From Paenibacillus sp. FSL H3-0469 (GTDB lineage: Bacteria > Bacillota > Bacilli > Paenibacillales > Paenibacillaceae): a DNA stretch of 64,000 nt. The translations under genes were made by a program, and so were the position numbers. Each line of letters starts with the position of its first letter. Position 1 is the stretch's first letter. Shown here in pieces: positions 9,569-17,337 of this stretch. The stretch lies in the NCBI RefSeq assembly GCF_038051945.1, contig NZ_CP150302.1, positions 1,736,001 to 1,800,000 on the forward strand, in the 5' to 3' direction. The notes under the pieces were generated by a model. The model was not told where the DNA came from. It saw only the letters and a list, made by a program, of their open reading frames with translations, and did no database searches.

Positions 9569-9620
9569 AAACTGTGAACGCCTTAGGTTTCGCGTTTGAT
9601 TATGGTGATTCGTGCAACAG

Positions 9621-9651
9621 ACCTGTGCTCCAATATTGAGTACAGGTTTTC
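9621..9651 (+). terminator. intrinsic terminator of the c-di-GMP riboswitch
   Basis: ACCTGTGCTC-caatatt-GAGTACAGGT followed by TTTTC, with one G-T wobble. It lies between aptamer and gene, as an expression platform. Confidence 0.78.
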
Positions 9652-9684
9652 TATTGCTGACTTATACAAATAACAACATGCGGG

Positions 9685-11328
9685 GTGGATGTTCTGAAGA
9701 CAGTTGCAGATTATATGGCGGAAGCATTGCACAATCTGGGAGTCACTCATTCTTTTGGAATCATAGGCAAATCTATTTGCCCCATCGCTTTGAAAATGGT
9801 TGACTACGGCATAGAGTTCATCCCCGGCCGGCACGAATCCAGCTCCGGCTTCGCCGCTGGCGGTTATGCTCTGAAGACCGGCAGCCTCGGGGTAGCCTTC
9901 GGCACTTCCGGTCCGGGCGGAACGAATCTTCTCACCGCTGCAGCGCATGCCAAGGCCAATAATCTTCCCGTCCTCTTCATCACCGGCCATCAGTCCATCA
10001 AGGAGCTGGGCATTCCCCAATGCCAGGATTCCACTTCTTATCTGGCTGATTTGGCGGATATGTTCCGGCCGGCCACCCTCTTCAGCAAGCTTGTTGAACG
10101 CGGCGATCACTTCAGCACGATTTTCAACCATGCCCTATCCATCGCCCTCGGTGACCGGAAAGGTCCGGTCCATCTCTGCATTCCGTTTGATGTGCAGACA
10201 GAGCGGCTCGCGGAATGCCGGATTGTTCTGCCGGAGCGCGAGGGACTAGTCAGTTATCAGAACTATGACCGGGTCATCTCGGCGATTAATCAATCCGTCA
10301 GCCCTCTGATCATTGCCGGTAAAGGCGTCAACCGCTCCGGGGCCCATCAGGAACTGGTGCAGCTGGCCGAAACCTTCAACATTCCTGTAGTCACCTCTCC
10401 AGGCGGCAAAGGCGCCATAGCTTATGATCACCCGCTCTACCACGGTCCTGTCGGCGTCGGCGGCTCCCCGCACGGCGATGAATTGCTGAACAACAGCGAC
10501 CTGTTCATTGTTCTGGGCTCCCGTCTCAGCGATATGACTATCTGTAACCTGAAGCCGGAGAATCATCCGCAGCAGCTGATCCAGTTCGATGTAGATCCAA
10601 CCTTTGTCGGCAAAATACTCACCTCATCCACCATCGCTGTCGGCGGAGACTTAAGGGACAACCTGGCACTGTATCTTCAGAAGCTGGACCCCTCTGCGGT
10701 CACCAAGCATGAAATTAATATTTCCAATGATTACAATGACGAGCTGCCCGTGCTGGCGGGACTATCTCTGGCTTCGGTAATGAGCACGATGAGCGAACAA
10801 ATCCCCTACAACAGCAGCGTGTTCGTAGATGACGGCAGCCATGGGTTCAATGCTGTGAAATGGTTCAATGTCCGCAGGCCCGGCAGCTTCATATTTGATG
10901 CCTACTTTGCCTGCATGGGCAATTCAATTGGCATGGCCATCGGCGCCAAGACTGCCTCTCCCGGAGAGACCGTCTTCTGTATAACCGGTGACGGCTGTTT
11001 TATGATGCTCGGTGCTGAAATAAACACGGCCGTTTGCAAGGATATTCCGGTGATTTTCATCGTGGTGAACAATATGCAGCTGGATATGGCGCTCAAGGGC
11101 ATGGAGAAAACGACCGGCCGGATTGACGGTACGATCTTCGAGGTTCCGATGGATGCTGTGAAATTCGCCGAATCATTGGGAGCAGCCGGCTTCCGCTGTG
11201 AGACGCAGGAGGAGTTCGCCGCCGCAATCCGCGAGGCTATCGCGCTTAACAAGACCTCTGTCATTGAGCTGCTGACTGACCGTGATGAGATGCCTCCCAC
11301 GGCTCACCGCACGCTGGATCTTACGTAA
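9685..11328 (+). CDS. thiamine-diphosphate-dependent enzyme, acetolactate synthase-like
   Basis: 547-residue ThDP enzyme with the usual three domains. The Pyr domain carries the activating Glu51 in PGRHESS, followed by GTSGPGGTN. A central domain lies at about 190-320. The PP domain holds GDG (435-437) ... NN (462-463), the Mg-ThDP site. It resembles acetolactate synthase/pyruvate oxidase-like decarboxylases but is not adjacent to branched-chain or butanediol genes. GTG at 9685 is the likely start with a weak CGGGG signal; ATG at 9715 is an alternative. It lies directly behind the c-di-GMP riboswitch. Likely chemistry is decarboxylation of a 2-oxo acid with carboligation or oxidation; the substrate is unknown. 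Confidence 0.87.
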   Translation: MDVLKTVADYMAEALHNLGVTHSFGIIGKSICPIALKMVDYGIEFIPGRHESSSGFAAGGYALKTGSLGVAFGTSGPGGTNLLTAAAHAKANNLPVLFITGHQSIKELGIPQCQDSTSYLADLADMFRPATLFSKLVERGDHFSTIFNHALSIALGDRKGPVHLCIPFDVQTERLAECRIVLPEREGLVSYQNYDRVISAINQSVSPLIIAGKGVNRSGAHQELVQLAETFNIPVVTSPGGKGAIAYDHPLYHGPVGVGGSPHGDELLNNSDLFIVLGSRLSDMTICNLKPENHPQQLIQFDVDPTFVGKILTSSTIAVGGDLRDNLALYLQKLDPSAVTKHEINISNDYNDELPVLAGLSLASVMSTMSEQIPYNSSVFVDDGSHGFNAVKWFNVRRPGSFIFDAYFACMGNSIGMAIGAKTASPGETVFCITGDGCFMMLGAEINTAVCKDIPVIFIVVNNMQLDMALKGMEKTTGRIDGTIFEVPMDAVKFAESLGAAGFRCETQEEFAAAIREAIALNKTSVIELLTDRDEMPPTAHRTLDLT

Positions 11329-11379
11329 GGAAGCCGTATTCGCACACATTTTCTAACCTACTGTCAGGAGGTCAAAAGC

Positions 11380-11760
11380 ATGAAGCAGAACATGAACAGC
11401 GGACTCGATCATTTCACTGATCTCTCAGGAGATTACGGGGCCAAAGCCCTGGCTCCGATCAAAGAGCATTTCCCGGAATTAGCCGAGTATATCATGGGCA
11501 ACGCCTATGGTGATATTTTTCAGCGGACCACAATTGGCTCTGACTGGAAAGAGATCGCGGTGATCTCGTCTCTGATTACGATGGGGCAATATGAGCAGTT
11601 AGGGGTTCATTATGTAATGGCGCTCCGCGTTGGCATGACCATCGAGCAGATCAAGGGGGTGCTGCTGCATCTAACTCCTTGCGTCGGTGCCCCCCGGGTG
11701 ATTTCAGCCTTTAATGTGCTGCTGGATACCCTGGAGGAGATCAAAGAAAAATCTTCATAA
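11380..11760 (+). CDS. carboxymuconolactone decarboxylase family protein
   Basis: 126-residue all-helical protein of the CMD/AhpD-like family. The typical core is EIAVISSLITMGQYEQLGVHYVMA followed by IEQIKGVLLHLTPCVGAPR. A His (in GVHY) and a single Cys (in TPCVG) occupy the family's active region; there is no CxxC, so it is not an AhpD peroxidase proper. AGGAGG precedes the ATG. It lies 51 bases after the ThDP enzyme and is probably co-transcribed under the c-di-GMP riboswitch. In the family, roles range from lactone decarboxylation to peroxide reduction; here it could process the ThDP enzyme's product. Confidence 0.83.
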   Translation: MKQNMNSGLDHFTDLSGDYGAKALAPIKEHFPELAEYIMGNAYGDIFQRTTIGSDWKEIAVISSLITMGQYEQLGVHYVMALRVGMTIEQIKGVLLHLTPCVGAPRVISAFNVLLDTLEEIKEKSS

Positions 11761-11782
11761 ATCTACAATTTTCGACTTTTGA

Positions 11783-11812
11783 TTGCACATTTCAGTATGA
11801 TCTGGTTATAAT
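11783..11812 (+). promoter_or_regulatory. sigma-A-like promoter before the STAS-like gene
   Basis: TTGCAC (11783-11788), 18 bases, TATAAT (11807-11812). A TGTCGAA heptamer, the Spo0A-box consensus, follows at 11846-11852, and an imperfect inverted partner TTCGACT is at 11772-11778. The promoter is fairly convincing; the 0A box is only a short match. Confidence 0.55.
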
Positions 11813-11911
11813 GAAGGCAAAATATCCCAAATCCAATTGCGATTTTGTCGAATAGAGTCGCAGAAATGAGGTTTTGGAGGTATTACAAATTACACTTAGG
11901 GAGAGATCAAC

Positions 11912-12262
11912 ATGGGACAATTTATTTTGAAGACAGACACTGCGAAGAAAGTAATCAATATTGAGCTGGAGGGAACTTTTTCTAACGAGGACGGGCTCAA
12001 ATCTATACAGGCTTACCAGCAGACCATTAACCCGATCAGCCCTGCTGAATATGCATTAGAGATCGACTGCCGCAAGTTGAATGTAACGGCTCCTGATGTT
12101 GTACCGCTGCTTGAAGGCTGCTTCATCATGTTCAAGGCTGACGGCTTCCAGAAAGTGAGTCTTACCCTTGAAAATAACCCGATCCTCAAAATGCAGCTGG
12201 CACGTCTGGGCCGCAAAGCCGGACTTGAGAACCTGGAGATCACTTCAACCGTACAAGCTTAA
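11912..12262 (+). CDS. small STAS-like protein, uncharacterised
   Basis: 116 residues, no signal peptide or membrane helix. The pattern of alternating strands and helices (VINIELEGTFSNEDGLKSI ... YALEIDCRKLNVTAPDVVPLL ... KVSLTLENNPILKMQLARLG) resembles a STAS/SpoIIAA-like fold, where such proteins act as regulators or binding partners. The anti-sigma-factor-antagonist phosphorylation motif (DxS) is not evident; DCRKLN occupies the place. GGGAGAG precedes the ATG. It has its own promoter and lies between the CMD-like and KAS III-like genes. The fold call is tentative. Confidence 0.65.
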   Translation: MGQFILKTDTAKKVINIELEGTFSNEDGLKSIQAYQQTINPISPAEYALEIDCRKLNVTAPDVVPLLEGCFIMFKADGFQKVSLTLENNPILKMQLARLGRKAGLENLEITSTVQA

Positions 12263-12401
12263 CAATTACAATTTAAACTAAAATCCGCAGCATGAAACGC
12301 ACATATTCATTCATTGTTCTGGCTGCTAACGCCGGAAGAGAGTTTTGTAAGAAGCAGATTCGTGAGAAGTATAGCTAACAAAACTTTAGGAGGTCTGTAC
12401 T

Positions 12402-13394
12402 ATGGCGGGGATTCGCATTAAGGACATTGATATCTACCATCCAGACAAAAGAATCGGCAATGAGTTTTTCATTCAGCATTTTGATGACAAAGGTATTGAT
12501 ATCCGCGGACTGCTGGCTACTCTGGGCCGTGAAAACCGCTACAGCATCGACAGCCCGGATGAGAACTCCCTGACAATGGCTTTTGAAGCCGCAAGTAATG
12601 TTCTGGAGAAGACCGGTCTTACCGGCCCTGACATTGACCTGATCGCTTATGCAAGCCAGACCCCTGAATATATATTTCCTACGAACTCATTGATGATTCA
12701 CCGCCTGATTAACGGGGCTTCGCATACCATCTGTATTGACAGCAATGCCAACTGTGCCGGAATGACCGCCTCCGTTGAGCAGGTCAGCCGCCAGATGATG
12801 GCGAACCCGAGAATCCGCCGCGCTCTGGTCATCGGCTCTGATTACGTGGCGCCTCATGCGGACAAGAATGATCCGGTATATTACGCGAACTTCGGTGATG
12901 CCGCTGCGGCGGTCATTCTGGAGCGCGATGAGCATTCGGTCGGCTTCATTGACTCTATCTACCAGACAGACACCTGTGTGTACGGCAACTCTCTGTTCCC
13001 GGCAGAAGGCCTGGCTAAGCTCGGACGCACCGGTGTTGCCGCAGGAGAGTTCAATGTGAAGTTCATTCCGTTCGATGATTCCATCTGCGTGGACGCTGCT
13101 TCCGAATCGATTAACATTCTGCTGAGCAACAACGGGATTGCCCCTGAATCGGTTAAGGCCGCCTGCTTCTCACAGCTGTCTCTTCCGAACATCCAGGCTG
13201 TCTCCGGCAAAACCGGCATTAACCCTGAGGCCGCAGTCTACATAGGCGATGAGTTCGGCTATACCTCGACCAGCAGCCCGTTCATCGCCCTTCACAAAGC
13301 CGTCACTACCGGGCAGCTTGAACGCGGAGACAAGGTCCTGTTCTGGACCGTTGGCGCCGGATGGCAGAATGTCGCATTTGTAATGGAGTACTAA
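12402..13394 (+). CDS. KAS III-like acyl transferase with altered catalytic triad
   Basis: 330-residue thiolase-fold protein of the FabH/ketoacyl-ACP synthase III type. The nucleophile Cys118 is present in DSNANCAGMTAS. The FabH HQAN motif is replaced by SQLS (Ser257) and the GNTS motif by GYTS (Tyr287), so the decarboxylating His and Asn are missing. GFGD-like and late glycine motifs (GDKVLFWTVGAGW) remain. FabH function in fatty-acid synthesis is therefore unlikely; acyl transfer or another condensation is more plausible, as in KAS III-like enzymes of secondary metabolism. AGGAGG precedes the ATG. It is last in the putative c-di-GMP-linked locus and is followed by a terminator. Confidence 0.82.
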   Translation: MAGIRIKDIDIYHPDKRIGNEFFIQHFDDKGIDIRGLLATLGRENRYSIDSPDENSLTMAFEAASNVLEKTGLTGPDIDLIAYASQTPEYIFPTNSLMIHRLINGASHTICIDSNANCAGMTASVEQVSRQMMANPRIRRALVIGSDYVAPHADKNDPVYYANFGDAAAAVILERDEHSVGFIDSIYQTDTCVYGNSLFPAEGLAKLGRTGVAAGEFNVKFIPFDDSICVDAASESINILLSNNGIAPESVKAACFSQLSLPNIQAVSGKTGINPEAAVYIGDEFGYTSTSSPFIALHKAVTTGQLERGDKVLFWTVGAGWQNVAFVMEY

Positions 13395-13422
13395 TCATAC
13401 TGTTCATATTGTTCCAGCGTTA

Positions 13423-13466
13423 AAAAAACGGCCCGCAGCAGAGTCTCTGCCTGCGGGCCGTTTTTG
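13423..13466. terminator. bidirectional terminator
   Basis: CGGCCCGCAG ... CTGCGGGCCG stem flanked by A7 and T5, between the convergent KAS III-like gene and glpK. Confidence 0.92.
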
Positions 13467-13475
13467 TTCTTATAT

Positions 13476-14981
13476 TTAAAGTCTGCCTTCGTGCTTGCTC
13501 TCATGCTTCTCCCAGCCCATCGTACGCGACACAGCATCCTGCCAGGCGCGGTATCTGCGTTCCCGCTCTTCAGGCTCCATCTGCGGCGAGAATACCTTCT
13601 CAGCGGTGTTGAAGCTCTCCAGCTGCTCACGGGTCCATACCCCGGAGGTGAGTCCGGCGAGCAGCGCAGCACCAAGTGCCGTAGTCTCGGCATAGGTTGT
13701 ACGTGTCACCTCGCTGCCCAGAATATCGGCCTGGAACTGCATTAGCAGATTGTTGCGCACCGCCCCCCCGTCCACTCTCAGGCCGGTGAGCGGCATGCCG
13801 GCGTCCTTCTGCATGGCATCGATGACATCACGGGACTGGAAGGCCAGGGATTCCAGCGTCGCCCTTACCAGGTGGGCAGAGGTGGTGCCCCGCGTCAAGC
13901 CGAATATGGCGCCACGCGCATACATATCCCAGTAAGGCGCACCCAGTCCGGTAAAGGCCGGTACCACCACAACCCCTTCACTCTCATCCACTTCGCTGGC
14001 CTTCTCTTCCGAGTCAGCGGGCGCAACAATCAGCCCCAGCCCCTCTTGCAGCCACTGTACAGCCGCTCCAGCTACGAACACACTGCCCTCCAGAGCATAA
14101 TAGAGATCATCGCCCATGCCCCAGGCTACCGTGGTCAACAGGCCGTGACTGGATGCCACAGCTTCAGTGCCAGTATTCATGAGGATGAAGCAGCCTGTTC
14201 CATAGGTATTCTTGGCACTGCCGGCTTCCAGGCAGGTATGGCCAAAGAGTGCTGCCTGCTGATCTCCCAGCACCGACCGGATAGGAATCTCCAGACCGAA
14301 CCACTGCTGGTTACAGAACCCGAAATCTCCGCCCGACATCCTCACCTCCGGCAGAATGGACGGCGGAATACGCAGCATGTCCATCAGCTCTTCATCCCAC
14401 TGACGCTCATGCAGGTTATACATCATCGTTCTTGAAGCATTAGTAACGTCTGTAGCGTGAACAGCGCCTCCGGTCAGCTTCCAGATCAGCCAGGTGTCTA
14501 TTGTCCCTGCCAAGAGCTCTCCCTTGGCTGCCCGGTCTCTTGCTCCCGGTACATGATCCAGAATCCACGCCAGCTTAGTCGCCGAGAAATACGCGTCAAT
14601 GACCAGCCCCGTCTTGTCCGCAATGACTCCGGCCATCCCGCGTGACTTCAGCTCCTCACATTGATCTGCTGTCCGCCGGTCCTGCCAGACAATTGCCGGA
14701 TAGATCGGCTCGCCTGTAATTTTATCCCAGATGAGTGCCGTCTCCCGCTGGTTGGTAATGCCGATAGCCGTTATGTGATCAGCCGGTTCGGAGCTTGCTG
14801 CAATGGCATCTCTGGCTGCTGCAAGCTGACTCTCCCAGATCTGCTCCGGGTCATGCTCAACCCAGCCCGGGCGGGGAAAGGATTGCTTGATCTCATATTG
14901 CCCCTGCGAGATCACTTCCGCCTCTGCATCAAAGAGAATTGCCCGTGAGCTGGTAGTACCTTGGTCCAAGGATAAGATCAT
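13476..14981 (-). CDS. glpK: glycerol kinase
   Basis: 501-residue FGGY-family kinase that phosphorylates glycerol to glycerol-3-phosphate. The N-terminal phosphate loop DQGTTSSRAILFD, the GDQQAALFGH and YGTGCFI blocks and the C-terminal DGGAVRNNLLMQFQAD are all present. The start MILSLDQG follows GGAGG; a longer frame is rejected. In many Firmicutes GlpK proteins a His in a Y-H-F-F-G segment is phosphorylated by HPr to activate the enzyme. The aligned segment here reads N-Q-Q-W-F-G, so that His seems absent. No glpF or glpD is adjacent. It stands alone behind the res operon terminator. Confidence 0.95.
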   Translation of the reverse strand: MILSLDQGTTSSRAILFDAEAEVISQGQYEIKQSFPRPGWVEHDPEQIWESQLAAARDAIAASSEPADHITAIGITNQRETALIWDKITGEPIYPAIVWQDRRTADQCEELKSRGMAGVIADKTGLVIDAYFSATKLAWILDHVPGARDRAAKGELLAGTIDTWLIWKLTGGAVHATDVTNASRTMMYNLHERQWDEELMDMLRIPPSILPEVRMSGGDFGFCNQQWFGLEIPIRSVLGDQQAALFGHTCLEAGSAKNTYGTGCFILMNTGTEAVASSHGLLTTVAWGMGDDLYYALEGSVFVAGAAVQWLQEGLGLIVAPADSEEKASEVDESEGVVVVPAFTGLGAPYWDMYARGAIFGLTRGTTSAHLVRATLESLAFQSRDVIDAMQKDAGMPLTGLRVDGGAVRNNLLMQFQADILGSEVTRTTYAETTALGAALLAGLTSGVWTREQLESFNTAEKVFSPQMEPEERERRYRAWQDAVSRTMGWEKHESKHEGRL

Positions 14982-15056
14982 AATGCCCAGCCTCCTGCAA
15001 GCCTTAGCTTGAAATATATGTTTCACGATGAACAATATTAATGTGGTGATTTCAAC

Positions 15057-15083
15057 AAAAAGCACCTCTGCTCTCAGAGGCGC
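15057..15083 (-). terminator. terminator of the res operon
   Basis: On the minus strand GCGCCTCTgagagcAGAGGTGC is followed by TTTTT, directly after resE. Confidence 0.85.
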
Positions 15084-15102
15084 TGTCATGCATGGTCTTG
15101 GT

Positions 15103-16542
15103 TTACTGTTTTTCGACAGGAAGCCGCAGGGTAAATGTGGTGCCTTCTCCTAGCTTGCTGGAGGCATAAATACTGCCGTGATGCGATTCGACGATATTCT
15201 TCACGATCGCCAGCCCCAGCCCCGTACCGCCCGATTCTCCGCGCAGGCGGGCTTTATCGGCTTTGTAGAAGCGTTCGAAGATGAACGGCAGATCCTCGGG
15301 ATTGATTCCGGCCCCCTGGTCTCTGATCGCGATCTCCACCAGACTTCTGCCTTCCAGTACTACTGTGCCTGCCAGAATGGAGATTCTCCGGTCAGCCGGA
15401 GTATGGCGGAAGGCATTATCCAGCAGATTGGTCAGCACCTGCTCCAGCTTGTCTTCATCGGCAGCCCCCAGCAGCAGCTTCTGCTCCGGCCGCTTCAGTT
15501 CAAGCATAATATCCCGCTCCTTGGCTCTGACGGAGAATTTGCGGTACACCCGCTCCAACAATTCTCCCACATCGACCTGAGCTTTAAGCATATCCGTATG
15601 CCCTGCTTCCATTCGTGCCAAGTCCAGCAGATCCTTCACCAGACGGCCCATACGCAAGGATTCATCATGAATAACCTGAACCAGCTCACTGCTCTCCTCC
15701 GGTGAGGAGGCCATTCCGTCCAGCAGCGCTTCACTATAGCCCTGCATCATCGAGAGCGGGGTGCGGATCTCATGGGATACATTCGCCACGAAATCACGCC
15801 GCATCTTCTCCAGTCGCACCTCTTCCGTCACATCACGCAGAACAGCAACGGCGCCGCGCAGATGATCTTCGGAATAGAGCGGTGCCATGTGCACCGACCA
15901 TACCCCCTGCCGGACATGGACATTGGAGCGCTGATCGCCCCCGTTCTCAAGGGTGCTGAGGAATAATGGACGCAGCGGCGGCGGGACCTCGCTGGAAGCA
16001 GAGGCCTTCGGAACAGGTCCGTTATCCTCTTCCTCCTCCCAGGCAAGATCACTCCACGTTTCGAGGAGGGTCTGGCCATGCGGATTGGTGAGGATGATCC
16101 GGCCTTCGATATCGAAGGTAATCACCGCATCGCTCATACTGCGCAGGACACTGGATAAATGCCCTTTTTCATTATTCAGACTGCGTATATTCTCTTCCAG
16201 CTCTTCTGCCATGTGGTTAAACGATGTGGCGAGCTGGCCGATCTCATCGCTCGTGACCAGGGTCAGTCTTGTTCCATATTCGCCGCGGCGGATGTCATTC
16301 GCTGCCTCAATAACCTGCTGCATCGGCTGAGTGATCTTCGTGAACAGGAACAGGGCAAAGAAGGTGGTCAGCGAGAACCCAATCATGCACGTATACATGA
16401 ACAAGCGCTTGATTGCCCCGGAATTGGTGAAATTACTGTCGATGTAAGGCAGCAGGAACAGCCCGAGTGTAATGAGCACGACAGCAACCAGAAAGATAAT
16501 CGTGATCCACAGCTTACCGACTAGGCTTCTCCAGAAGTTCAC
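15103..16542 (-). CDS. resE: sensor histidine kinase ResE-like
   Basis: 479-residue kinase paired with ResD. TM1 (about 10-33) and TM2 (about 47-67) enclose only ~13 residues outside. HAMP (68-120), a PAS-like domain (about 130-240), HisKA with His257 in FVANVSHEIRTP, and the HATPase domain (N box NLLDNAFRH; G boxes DQGAGI and GGTGLGLAI) follow. B. subtilis ResE, as I recall, has a much larger extracytoplasmic loop, so sensing here is likely via membrane or PAS. The start is GTG, immediately after the resD stop, with GAGGTG upstream. The role is control of respiration and anaerobic genes by redox or NO-type signals. Confidence 0.92.
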   Translation of the reverse strand: MNFWRSLVGKLWITIIFLVAVVLITLGLFLLPYIDSNFTNSGAIKRLFMYTCMIGFSLTTFFALFLFTKITQPMQQVIEAANDIRRGEYGTRLTLVTSDEIGQLATSFNHMAEELEENIRSLNNEKGHLSSVLRSMSDAVITFDIEGRIILTNPHGQTLLETWSDLAWEEEEDNGPVPKASASSEVPPPLRPLFLSTLENGGDQRSNVHVRQGVWSVHMAPLYSEDHLRGAVAVLRDVTEEVRLEKMRRDFVANVSHEIRTPLSMMQGYSEALLDGMASSPEESSELVQVIHDESLRMGRLVKDLLDLARMEAGHTDMLKAQVDVGELLERVYRKFSVRAKERDIMLELKRPEQKLLLGAADEDKLEQVLTNLLDNAFRHTPADRRISILAGTVVLEGRSLVEIAIRDQGAGINPEDLPFIFERFYKADKARLRGESGGTGLGLAIVKNIVESHHGSIYASSKLGEGTTFTLRLPVEKQ

Positions 16543-17259
16543 TTATTTAGGCACCTCAAGCTTATAGCCTACTCCCCACACCGTTGTAATCATCGCTGCC
16601 GATTCCGGGGATACCTTATTCAGTTTTTCACGGAGACGCTTGACATGGGTGTCCACGGTGCGCAGATCTCCGAAGAACTCGTAATTCCATACATCCTTCA
16701 GCAGCTCCTCACGCGAGAATACCTTGTCCGGTGAGATCGCCAGATAATGCAGCAGCTCGTATTCCTTGGGCGTCAGACTTACCTCTTGGCCCCCTGCGCT
16801 TACGCGGTGTGCATCATGCTCAATAATCAGGAACGGGAACACGATATTGTTGCTTGAATTACTCTCTTTGGACAAAAATGCTGTTGCGGAAGAACGGCGC
16901 ATAATCGCCTTGACCCGGTAGATCACCTCGCGCGGGCTAAATGGCTTGACGACATAATCGTCTGCCCCCATCTCAAAGCCCTGAACCCGGTTGATCTCCT
17001 CGCCCTTAGCGGTAAGCATCAGGACCGGTGTGGATTTCACGCCTCTCAGCCTGGTCAGCACTTCTATCCCGTCAATACCCGGCAGCATCACATCCAGCAG
17101 AATCAGACCGTAGTCATTGGCGGTTGCTTTGCGCAGGGCGATTTCACCGTCCTCTGCCTCATCAATCTCATAGCCTTCTTTTTCAAGATACATTTTGAGC
17201 AGGCGGCGGATGCGTTCTTCGTCATCCACTACCAGAATTCTATTCAAGTGCTCAGCCAT
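16543..17259 (-). CDS. resD: response regulator ResD
   Basis: 238-residue OmpR/PhoB-type regulator. The receiver domain has the acidic pair DDE (12-14), phospho-acceptor Asp56 (LLDVMLPG), the Thr (LTAKGE) and the Lys in VVKPFSP. The C-terminal winged helix (SLTPKEYELLHYL ... DLRTVDTHVKRLREKL) binds DNA. It is encoded between resC and resE, the classical resABCDE order, and is stop-to-start adjacent to resE. The cytochrome-c maturation genes in the same operon are expected targets. Confidence 0.96.
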   Translation of the reverse strand: MAEHLNRILVVDDEERIRRLLKMYLEKEGYEIDEAEDGEIALRKATANDYGLILLDVMLPGIDGIEVLTRLRGVKSTPVLMLTAKGEEINRVQGFEMGADDYVVKPFSPREVIYRVKAIMRRSSATAFLSKESNSSNNIVFPFLIIEHDAHRVSAGGQEVSLTPKEYELLHYLAISPDKVFSREELLKDVWNYEFFGDLRTVDTHVKRLREKLNKVSPESAAMITTVWGVGYKLEVPK

Positions 17260-17337
17260 TTACACAACAACCCCTTCATCAATTACAGTAGAACGTCACC
17301 TTGGATCATACGCATGCCCGAAAGAAGCCTGAGCTTA

